A stretch of 64,000 nt of DNA from Liolophura sinensis (lineage: Eukaryota; Mollusca; Polyplacophora; Chitonida; Chitonidae). Each line of letters begins with the position of its first letter. Positions within the stretch are counted from its first letter, which is position 1. This document shows, piece after piece, positions 1 through 10,500 of the stretch. The translations under genes and the position numbers were made by a program. Under the pieces are notes generated by a model, which ran no database searches, was not told where the DNA came from, and saw only the letters and a program-made list of their open reading frames with translations. The DNA lies in NCBI RefSeq assembly GCF_032854445.1, contig NC_088300.1, positions 37,848,458-37,912,457 on the forward strand. The letters are read 5' to 3'.

Positions 1-1130
1 ATCTTTGTCTGTCATTCACTGTCTGTATGTCTGTCATTCTTTGTCTGTGCTTCAGGGTCTGCATATCTGTCCTTCTCTGTCTGTTCTTCACTGTATGTAT
101 GTTTGTCATTCTCTGTCTGTCCTTTACTGTCTGTATGTCTGTCCATCTCTGTCTGTCATTCACTGTCTGTATGTCTGTCCTTCTCTGTCTGTCTTTCACT
201 GTTTGTATGTTTGTCATTCTCTGACTCTCCTTCACTGCCTATATGTCTGTCCTTCACTGTATGTCCTTCACTGTCTGTATGTTTTGTCCTTCACAGAATG
301 TCCTTCTCTGTATGTCCTTCACTGTGTGTATGTCTGTCCTTCTCCGTCTATCCTTCACTGCCTGTCCTTCATTGTCTGTATGCCTGTCCTTCTCTGTCTG
401 TATTTTACTGCCTGTCCTTCATTGTCTGTATGCCTGTCCTTCTCTGTCTGTATTTCACTGTCTGTATATCTGTCCTTCTCTGCATGTCATTCACTGTATG
501 TATGTCTGTCCTTCTCTGTATGTCCTTCACTGTTTGTGTGCCTGTCCCTCCCTGTACGTCCTTCACTTTTTGTATGTCTGTTCTTCTCTATCTCTCCTTC
601 TCCATCTCTCCTTCTCTTTCTGTCCTTCTCTGTTTGTCATTCTCTATCTGTTCTTTTCTATCTGTTCTTCTCTATTTGTCCTTCTCTGTCTGTCCTTTTC
701 TTTCTGTCCTTCTCTGTCTGTCCTTCTCTATCTGCCCTTCTCTTTTTGTCCTTCTTTGTCTGTCCTTCACTGTGTGTATGTCTGTCCCTCTCTGTCTGTC
801 CTACACTGCCTGTCCTTCATTGTCTGTATGTCTGTCCTTCTCTGTCTGTGTTTCACTGTCTGTATGTCTGTCCTTCTCTGTATGTCCTTCACTGTTTGTA
901 TGTCTGTCCTTCCCTGTGCGTCCTTCACTGTTTGTATGTCTGTCCTTCTCTATCTGTTCTTCTTTTTCTGTCTTTCTCTGTTTGTCCTTCTCTATCTGTT
1001 CTTCTCTATCTTTTCTTCTCTTTCTGTCCTTCTCTGTCTGCCCTTCTGTGTCTGTCCTTCTCTATTTGTCTTTCTCTATCTGTCCTTCTCTGTCTGTACA
1101 TATGCCGATCCTCTGTATGTCTGTCTTTGT
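1..1130. repeat. 14-bp pyrimidine-rich minisatellite, reaching the window edge
   Basis: The stretch is built from variants of the 14-mer TGTCCTTCTCTGTC. In places an extra 8 bases (TGTATGTC) make a 22-bp version. The clearest run of pure 14-mers is about 590-760. Nearly all pyrimidines lie on the + strand, so stop codons are rare and three + frames stay open for hundreds of codons giving Cys/Leu/Ser/Phe-rich strings. I treat these as artefacts and not as proteins. The array is cut by the left edge of the window. Confidence 0.9.
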
Positions 1131-1876
1131 CAATAATCTCATTTCAACTTTTATCGACTTAAACAGGTTTCTGGGGTATGTACACAAACCCTATATCTAT
1201 CAGATATGTAAATGAGCTTAATGACAGCAAAGCAGTTTCTGACATATTCCATAATTAACGAATCTGTTAACGGGCACTACTTTTTTCGTTAAGTGACAGA
1301 ACAGAAACCCACTACAATCATATCTCTAAAAGGGCTTAGTTGGGTTAAAACAGTTTCTGACATATAGTTTATAAGGAAGCAATTTTTTCAATGGTCACTA
1401 CAATAATATATCAAATGCATGAACAAAACAATGTAAAGATTTCAGTCTGAAACCATAATTAGCTCTCCAAGAGACACTTTTCAGTTGTGCACAATCTCGA
1501 ATATGCACGGTCTCCTTCAGATTTGAAGAATTCAAAGTTTAAATGATCATAAGAAAGACCAGTGTCTATTGTAAACTATTTTCTAGAAATGCCTTTACTT
1601 GTATAAATTTTTATTTTCACCTCAATAAATTTGCTCTGACATATGACCCCAGGTGTTACTGCTGCAATAAGCCTGTATAGCTGTATCAGCCATTGCTCAT
1701 CTCCCGGTCTCCACTGTTGGTAATTAGTATACATTAGGCTGTACATCATGTCTAACCCATCCTTTCATGTCTCTGGCTGAGGATTCTTGGTTTGATAGTG
1801 TTATTATGTGTATAGTGTGAAGCTATATGATAGCCCTGTTGTGTTTTTATCTTTAACTTTAATGTTTTCGCCAGCA
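1131..1876. other. Non-coding stretch, nothing recognised
   Basis: AT-rich sequence with no long open frame, splice-bounded exon or known repeat that I can support. Confidence 0.5.
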
Positions 1877-2187
1877 TATTCTTTCCTCACCGAATGACAG
1901 TACTAGTCCCGTTGACAAATGCAAGCGTCTATCTACATAACCGTTGATTGGTTAAGTTAGCGATCAAGTTGACAGAGAATCAGTAAATGGCTTTTGTTGT
2001 GTGCCTTCTTGAATCCAAAAAAGGGACACAAAGGGCTTGTCGAAAAGGAAAGTGGAAAATTTCCAAACCCGTTCGTAAAATGTCACACTTACAGTGTGGA
2101 ACGGTCACCATACGAATGAATACATTATATTCACGGCTGAGCGAATACATGGGGAAGTACACGTGCACCATGTTAACCTAGCACAAA
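1877..2187 (+). repeat. Dispersed repeat R, copy 1
   Basis: About 305 bp, running from TTTCCTCACCGAATGACAGT to a TGTTAACCTAGCACAA end. It recurs in direct orientation at 3402-3708 with roughly 90% identity by eye. A 64-codon open frame (1987-2181) falls inside it. Differences between the copies mostly change amino acids and one copy has an extra A in an A-run near its start, so I read the frame as incidental. Confidence 0.75.
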
Positions 2188-3205
2188 CTTAGTCAGTAGA
2201 ACGGAGAAATACATTTCACCCAAATATTACTGTTCACTTACACCACAGCGGTAAGGCTTTGAAGAGCGAGAATAAATGAATAAGAGAAACATAATAAATT
2301 ATATTGAATCCTAGAATCCGATCCCCCCTCCCCCTCCATCCCAAAATATTTACAAGAATAAAAGAGAGAAAACTCAGAAAACGTTAAAAGAATTGACAGG
2401 GCTTTATGTTGCTTAGTTTGGCTTCTTACAGATTGTTTCACTGGCCATTCATGGTGCGCATGTATTGCACTATACTATTACATTCAGTTTGAATCGAGAA
2501 ATCGGGAGAGAATGCAGTGTACATCAAAAATCCATTATTGAACTTAATACCTAAACGGGAGTAATTACAGAAAAAATTACCCGATTGTAAATATACTTAA
2601 GCATGCATAAGTTTAGATTATAGAGAAGATGTATGTTAGTAGCCATCAGAAGAGAATACTTCTGAAAATATTTGTGTATCACTGGGTCAATGTAGAATCC
2701 AGCGTTCTAAACAACTAGTTGAAGAAGTTCTAAACAACATAAATGAAAATAAAAATAATAATTAGACTATTTTTATGATTAAGCGTGAAGATGTTTAGAT
2801 GAAATAAAAGACATGTACAAAGTTTCAGGGAAATTGGTGCAATACTTTATCAGGAGTTGAATGGACAAAATCTTAATACATGGAAAAGCACTACTGCCCA
2901 AAGTCATAGAGGGGGGTAATTATGGAAATAATTAAGAATTTATGATTGTAATAACAAACAGGTACGATGGAAAAGGTGTATGGTGAGTTTCATCAAAATC
3001 GGCGCATAAGTACGGGAGGAGATGCACGGACAAAATCGTGTGTGCAGACAGACAAACGGTATACAATCTCCAATCCCTACTTCGTTGAAGGGGGGCCTAA
3101 ACATACACTGGAATACAGTGCAAACTAAACAGGTACAAATGTGGTAAGATATTTCCTTACAAATTAAATAGGGCCGATCTAAGTGGTGTTTATCTAAAGC
3201 ACATT
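2188..3205. repeat. Non-coding spacer with a mollusc-type dispersed repeat
   Basis: About 2520-3090 has the texture of a dispersed non-coding repeat: phrases such as 'gtttcatcaaaatcgg', 'gacaaaatcgtgtgtgcagacagacaaacgg' in part, and 'cctacttcgttgaagggggg'. Similar phrases recur in mollusc genomic DNA to my knowledge. A short motif (taattacagaaaaaattacc / taattatggaaataattaag) appears twice inside. No coding potential is seen. Confidence 0.4.
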
Positions 3206-3330
3206 GGTAAATTAAATTTAGTCAGGACTGTAGTACAAAGTGAAAATTAACATGGCAGCTGCCAAAAATCAAACGTGATTAACCCTCTGATATATATAAT
3301 TATTGTTCCCTTCCAGACTCCAGGGCGCGA
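3206..3330 (+). repeat. Dispersed repeat X, copy 1
   Basis: About 120 bp starting TGGTAAATTAAATTTAGTCA and ending near CCTTCCAGACTC. It matches 3951-4068 closely. Together with repeat R it gives the order R - X - R' - X'. Confidence 0.7.
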
Positions 3331-3366
3331 GGGGGGGGGGGATTATACATTGGGGGGGGGGGGGTG
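3330..3366 (+). repeat. Poly-G tracts
   Basis: Two runs of about 11-12 G separated by ATTATACATT. Long G runs are error-prone in assemblies and can form G-quadruplexes. Confidence 0.8.
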
Positions 3367-3401
3367 GAGGCAAAGGCTGCTAAATTGGCTTGGATTGGCT
3401 T

Positions 3402-3708
3402 TTTTCCTCACCGAATGACAGTACAGTCCCGTTGACAAATGCAAACGTCTATCTACATAACCGTTGATTGGTAAAGTTAGCCATCAAGCTGACAGAGAAT
3501 CAGTAAATGGCTTTCGTTGTGTGCCTTCTTGAATCCAAAAAAAGGGACACAAAAGGCTTGTCGAAAAGGAAAGTGGAAAATTTCCAAGCCCTTTCATAAA
3601 ATGTCATACTTACAGTGTGGAACGGTCACCGTACGAATGAATACATTACATTCACGGCTGATCGAATACATGGGGAAGTACACGTGCACCATGTTAACCT
3701 AGCACAAT
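3402..3708 (+). repeat. Dispersed repeat R, copy 2
   Basis: Second copy of the 305-bp repeat at 1877-2187, same orientation. Its open frame is shifted by one extra A in the run after 'gaatcc'. Confidence 0.75.
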
Positions 3709-3950
3709 GGGACTATGTATTCTGTATATACATGCACATGTACCGAGGCCACCTGAACAAGTGCACAAATATAAAATAAATATAACAAATATAAAAAATT
3801 ATTCGTAAATCTGATCTATTACTGACCATCTAAAACAAAATATGTCTGAACATAATCTGACTTTAATGTATGTAAAGATAATCTATTATCCTACACCCGA
3901 AAGCAATTAGCATATGTGAATCTTATGTATTTATACATAAATCTAAGTGT

Positions 3951-4068
3951 TGGTAAATTAAATTTAGTCAGGACTGTAGTACAAAGTGAAAATTAACATG
4001 GCAGCTGCCATACATCAAACATAATTAACTCTCTGATATCTATAATCATTGTTCCCTTCCAGACTCAG
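3951..4068 (+). repeat. Dispersed repeat X, copy 2
   Basis: Second copy of the 120-bp repeat at 3206-3330. As there, a G-rich tract follows directly, so the repeat unit probably includes it. Confidence 0.7.
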
Positions 4069-4089
4069 GTAGGGAGAGGGGAATTATAT

Positions 4090-4138
4090 ATTTGGTGGGC
4101 TGTGGGGGTTGGGGGTTGGGGGGGGGAGGGGGGTATTG
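4090..4138 (+). other. G-quadruplex-prone tract
   Basis: Several runs of three or more G (ggg, ggggg, ggggg, more than eight G, gggggg) separated by one to three bases satisfy the usual G-quadruplex pattern. The tract lies about 360 bp upstream of the MARC start codon. Confidence 0.6.
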
Positions 4139-4237
4139 AGGCGACCTGCATGGTCAACAATGACGGCACAGTTGTGATCTGAACACGTTTAAATCTGTCA
4201 GGTTTAATCCAACCGGAGGCACAGACTGCTCAATTTC

Positions 4238-4350
4238 GATTGGCTGAACGTGGTGCTTGACGTTTCTCGAAAACAGTTGCTGATTGGCTGACGTGTTGAG
4301 CCACTTTCGTAGGATAAATACCCAGATCAGCTGAGAGAGCGATTTTGTTC
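4238..4350 (+). promoter_or_regulatory. Putative MARC promoter: two inverted CCAAT boxes and a TATA-like element
   Basis: GATTGGCT occurs at 4238-4245 and again at 4282-4289, both inverted CCAAT boxes. A TATA-like GATAAATA follows at 4313-4320, and an initiator-like TTCAGT lies near 4348. The spacing would put transcription start about 150 bp before the MARC ATG at 4501. This is a motif reading only. Confidence 0.3.
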
Positions 4351-4500
4351 AGTAGGCACTGTAGCTGGTAATGCGCACCGACGGTCAGGGCATAGAAAAA
4401 ATCAACAGGGAAGCCTGTCAGCAGAGTGTGTTTACAAGTGAAAAGTGACGGGCGGGTTGTGACAGCATAGATAACCAGCAGAACCTCTAGAGTGTTCACT

Positions 4501-7500
4501 ATGGGAATGACCATGTCAGTAAGTCTAGATGAGGACAGGTCTTCGCCCGCCGTCTTCACCGCTTTGCTCGGCGCAACGCTCTTCAGATACGCCTCTATGG
4601 AACTTCTGCGACGGCGGAAGTTAGCGCAGTTTGTGGAGGTGGGTGAAGTGGCAGGCATATCCCTATACCCGATCAAATCCACCCACGGCTGGTCACTACA
4701 GTCAGCTGATTGCACGCCACTGGGAATCCAGCATGACGGAGTAACCGACAGGTAGGTTAGTTAAGGTTGACGGTCGATAACCTCTTGCAGAGTTCACTAT
4801 TTTACTGCGTTTCTTCCTATCTAGGGGCCCGTGAGCATCGAGGATTATCAGCTGTATTGTTCGATCATTTAAGCACTGGTGCGCTAGGAGATCGTAGAAA
4901 ATACCCTAGGAGGTGTTTGTTTCAACGCCTGTAGATTCTGGCCCATGGTATTAACTATGATGTTAGCTGCAGGCTCTACTCTTTTAGCACCGTATCAAAA
5001 CATTGTAGTTGTGAAATAAACTCTTAACAGTGCATTTGCAGACTTGCCATGTAAACAGGAAAACGTTTATAAGGTGAACATGCTGTAGTAGGCATGTGCG
5101 ATCGTAAGTTCTCATTTAGCCCTGTTTTAATCACAGATACGAACAAACCAGTGCACAGCTGAAACCGTACTGGAGTGTTTTTTGGTTGTATTTTGTTTGA
5201 ATGTTATACCGTATAAGTCACCTGAAAAGATTGACAAAACAGCTCTCGTTGTTATGAAGTGCCATCCGCGGGTAACTGGTCCAAATTTGTAGATCATATA
5301 GGTACTTATTTTACTGCAATCCTCTATTTTTGCACATTATAATGACCTTGTTCTCAGGTCATGAAAAAGGTTAAGCTATAGCATGCTTATGTTTGATTTC
5401 TACCACAGAAAAGTATTAAGTTTTAGGTCAGAGCACGCTGCATGTATAGCTGGGTGGTATCAATGACAACTCGCCCAGATTTCACAGTCAAAGTCACGTA
5501 CAGTCTTGCGCAAGTCGCTTTGACATTTTCGCCTACCTATGCGTGGACCTTGAACAACCTTCTCAAAACGATACGCGTATGTATTACACAGACAACTGGG
5601 GATTGTATATTTGGCTCGGATTTTCATACTCACATAAAATACACACACCGGCTTGCTGTGAGTAGTACGTACGCACCCCACATGAATGTGCTGCCTTGCT
5701 CTTTACTTAATTCACCTTCCACAGCTTCTTCGAAGACAACTCAGGGATGCATTCGTTTGACGTCCAGGCATTAGTGACGTAACTGACAAATCTGTTTTAT
5801 TTGTTTTATATGAAAATAAATACAATTTACTATAAATTTTGGTAATGTAGATTATAGCAATAAAGATACCACAATATTAATGTCATGCGCAGTACATGAG
5901 GTAGGTTTATCATAGATGGCCCATATACTAGTATCTTATTCGTGTTAACCATGGAGGGATTTTATGTGTTAAACCAATCAACTCCCCCAAAATATGAACT
6001 AGGTAATAGAATATGCATTTGCATGATGCATACAGATGCATTTATATTCATGTGTGTGGGCTGTATGGCATCGTAAAGGGTCAATGCTGGGTCACAGGGT
6101 TGGTATTAAGCATTGCACCACTCAGCCGTGAAAATATCGATCTACCGTCTGACATTCAGCTGCAGCCCAGCTGCAGTGGTATAGTGTGGATAAGAGATTC
6201 AGTGTTAGGTGGTGGTGGGGGAGGTAGGGGGAGGGACGTAGAGCAGAATTTCGTTTGTCTGCAGTGGAAAATTTCCAGGGACGTGTAAATACGTTCTAAG
6301 GAACTACTGAGCTATTATGAGCTTAACTTTGCTTAGCCATCATATGTATATTATCCTTCATTTACAATACCACTCAACGTAGGCCTATGCTTTCAGTGTC
6401 AACACACAGGCATACAAGTACATTTGATTCGATCGGAAATAAATAGGTCAAGTGAAATGTGAGGTGTGCAATTACTGACACTGAGGAGTTTGTTAGTTCA
6501 TGCAGTCAGTAACAAGGACACAGTGAATTTACTGGATGAAAACAGGATGTTTTCTTGCTCAACTGACTGACTACCTATCAGAAACAACATAACTCACGAG
6601 TGAAGCACAAACACGACAGTCGATCTTTTTTCAGATCGAACGACAATGAGTAACACGTGTGTATCTATACTTGTCAGATGTATACAAACTCGTAAAGCTA
6701 TCAAGCCGCAATACCTGCGTGTTATCCTGATCGAAAACCAGAACGTACCCGGCATTACATCATCTGTATACGTACAGATAATTAATAATTTCTAATAATT
6801 GAATAGCTGGACAAATTCGCCGGAAAAAGCATGCAGTCGTTCCACCCGAACGTGTATCGTGCACAAAGAATATTTTGGATTTATATGGTAGAGAGTGTGA
6901 TACAGTACTTAAACGCATAAATAAATACTTTGCGAGTCAAAATACGGCAAAAAAGCTATATCAAGATGACTGAAACACAAACAATCCCATCCTCAAAAAG
7001 AAACAAGAAAACAAACAAACATATTTTGATCCTTCTGATGATTCACAGTTTCCAAATACAGTTTGTTTATGGTTAAAGGTTTGTAAACATAAGTTACGGT
7101 ACATGCATATGATGGATATGAAACTACAGATACCATGGAAACCATAGGGAACCATTGGATCATTGTTTTTATACAGTAAAGTAGAGATGACAACCGCTCC
7201 GTCTTTGATGTGTTTATACCATGATTGACCTGACCAAACTATGCTCAAAGTCACTGGAGCACGACCGCATCTGTAGGCGAGTTTAATCTGTACTTAGTTG
7301 CGGAGTGTATTACAGATACTCTCATTCGCGCAACGCAGTTGTGATACTTACGGTGAGGAAAAGTCCTGAATATGTTGTATATACGACAAGGAACATTTAC
7401 CATAGTTCACACGCGCATTAAAACTTGCCTAGCATAAATATTCATTTTAATTAACTAACCTGTTTTGAGACTCAAAAGGTTCCAGGGGGAAGCACGCCTG

Positions 7501-10500
7501 TTTCTGAGAAATAATCACATTTTCCGAGCCTATATCATAACGGTGAGTTTGCCGCCAACATTTGGAGGATATTCGATTGACCGCTGTTGACGATAGGAAA
7601 CTTTTAATACGCGTATGAAAAGTGGTAAATGTTCCCTACCGTAAATCCGACACATTTGAGTCTGTTCCTCATCTTAACGTTTGCATATGCGTTACTCGAA
7701 TGAGAGTTACTACACTCCGCAATTAAATCTGTGCTCACGTTGTCCAAATGAACTGCGACCCTTGTATTCGGCCATAATCAACTTTCATTCGGTTTTTCTT
7801 ACGCTACTTTGCATATGCATCAGATTCATCGAAACTGCTTAAAGTGACACACTGTACACCCAGCTTCAATATATTTGACCACGGCAGGTAACTGCACACT
7901 TTTAAGTCTAGTGCGCTCTGGCGTTGGTTTGAGGCCATCCTTGACGGAACAAAGTTTTGCCAAACCTAACGTCAGTGCAGTCTCGGACTGTATATGACCT
8001 CGCATGGGGAATTGGGGTATCATTCATTCATTAACTTATTTAAAAAAAGCTATCATGTTCGTTTTCAGCTAAACAGCCATGGTGGTAAATGTAGCGCACA
8101 CGGCTCTGCTGAGGTGGTTGTGACTGCTGTGCTGGAGACGAGAACGTCACAGACGTGGCCCAGAAGACGGAAGATGTCTGCACAGTATTACCTTTACAGA
8201 TTTCTGCCATGGAGGCAATTAATGTGCTGTTTTCGGAGACTTTCTTGTTCACTGAACGTTTGGCGATATATACACCGTGGCAACCAACCCTTAACCCCAT
8301 GCCCTCTCACCGAAGCTAGCAATGGGTCATTAATATATGAAATAGTCGTCAATTTTTAATTTGGCAACAAAAGTTCTTACTCTAAACTCCAGATTATGAC
8401 GCATGCATATTTTATCTGTGATATCGAAGTCTCTTACACCCAAGGCAAAACTAACTTTTTTCTTTCTGCTTCTTTCGCTTGATAATTGTATTTATTTTGC
8501 TGTAGCACATTCCTTACTTTGGACGCGCTTTGTTTAGCATCTCTTGATTTGAAAAAAAAAACACAAGACAATCTCCTTTTGGATGCACCTTAAAGTTGCA
8601 CTCTTATGCAGACGACCCATAGCTAGTGACGGAGTGACAGGGGCTGGATTACAAATGCCGGCACAATTGACGATTTCAGAAACCGGCAGACTTTTCTATC
8701 TTGATCCACACAGTGTCTGCTTTCAGAGGGCTTCCATGTCCGTTAATATCTTTACCCACAGCTCTGTGGTACATATGGCTTAAGTAAGTTTTCGTACTTG
8801 TGCTGAAATGTTGTCAGCCACACGTTGTCGGACTTGGCTGCAGAACTGAGAAGAGTGCCAGAGGAGGCCTGCTTGGCGGCGGATGAGGAGGTTGGATGGG
8901 GACCCGTAACTGTGAGTATACTGTCGGATTGGCTATTGAATCATAAGGCTCTAGATGGACACTCGGACGGACTTTGTTTGTATTCGTGACATGTAGAATG
9001 ATCTGACTGTTCCTGTATTTGCAGACACCTTCTAGTCACTCAAGCAGACGGGACCTTTCTGACAATGAGGAAGGAGCCCCGGATGACGCTCATAAAGACA
9101 GAGGTTCAGGACGACTTCTTGTTGTTCAATGCTCCAGGAATGGAGACGCTTAGGCTGCCAAAAGAGCAGTCAGTCAACAGCAAAAATCTTAGGAGATGTA
9201 GGTCAGTATATGCTTAATATGCATTCAATAAGTACATACTTGAAATCAAAATTTTACTAAACGTGCTAGACAGACTTCATGTTAAAATGATTTAGCACAA
9301 ATTTTTGGTGGCTGTTGTAAACTACTTTTTAAAGTTAATAGGCATATTTGCCTATATTAAACCGAGTTTCTTACATTAGGATTTGGGATGACAATGTGAA
9401 GGTGGTGGACAGTGGTGAAGAGGCCAGCCATTGGTTCAGCAGCTTTATGAACAAGGTAGGATTGCGGCTCATGTACTATGCTCCGGGGATCCCCAAACGG
9501 GAGGCCATTTCACAGCGGAAGCCTTGGGAGCACAAGGCCCAGCCCGGAGACAGAGTAAGACCATCACCTCTCACATATTACATGTTTTGCTACATTATTT
9601 TTATTTATTTATTTGGCAATGATTTACACTGTATTCAAGAATATTTCACTTATGCACAAGCGACAGGCATTTGTGGTAGGGGAAAACTGGCCAGATCCCG
9701 GAGGTCAGATTGCTGACAGACCTTCTTACGTGCGGAGACCTTCTTACGTACGGAGACGTGTTAATCCTAGCCCTTAGATTTCTGAATGCAGTCTGCGCTG
9801 TCAAGATCAAGACATGTGCGTTTGATTTTTAACGCTTATACAACGTTGCGTTAAAAATAATTCAATGCACGTAAGATCTCTTGAGATGATTCCACTCTAC
9901 TAAATTTGTTTGAAACTTTTGTGAAGTTGGTATTTCATTTGCACCTCTTGTTTAATGGCTGTGCCTCTATGACAGACGTCATACTACTACAACGTCTTAT
10001 ACTTGTAGGCAGCTTTTGCAGACTTTGCAGCGTACATGATTGCCTCGACTGACTCGTTGGACGTTCTCAACCAAAATCTGTCAACAGCTGTCAGTATCCG
10101 GAACTTTCGGCCAAACATCGTAGTATCCGGGAATGGGGCCTTCAAAGAGGTGAGTGTATCAATTGACAAAACTGAGATAAAAAGTTTTTCGGAATGCAAC
10201 ACTTTCTTGCTGCACCTGGTGTGATAGAATTATGAAGGGCAATGTGCCCCAGGGGCTCGTGTCCTTTTTGGGAATCGGTGTCATTGCTGGTAACATCTGT
10301 CCGACAGATGCAGACCAGTCTGTTTTTAGCCAAACTGCTTTTGCTTAAATTCTAACTTTTCTGAATTAATATTTTGGGCATGCTAAAACTGTGGTTTTTA
10401 GATATATATACTTTTTTGATATATATTAAGACTAGTCCGACCGTTGTGACTGCGTGGTCGCCAACATGTCTAGTGCTCTTGGTATGGCGTGTCAGTGGGG

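Noticed and set aside
5-1215. Four long overlapping + frames (297-385 codons) rich in Cys, Leu, Ser, Phe
   Set aside because: All come from one stop-poor 14-bp minisatellite. Several frames are open at once and none has a codon pattern or domain.
1987-3702. Conserved 61-64-codon frame in both copies of repeat R
   Set aside because: Differences between copies are mostly amino-acid-changing and one copy is shifted by an A-run, so there is no sign of coding constraint.
4230-4715. 161-codon minus-strand frame
   Set aside because: It is antisense to MARC exon 1, which has clear family support on the + strand.
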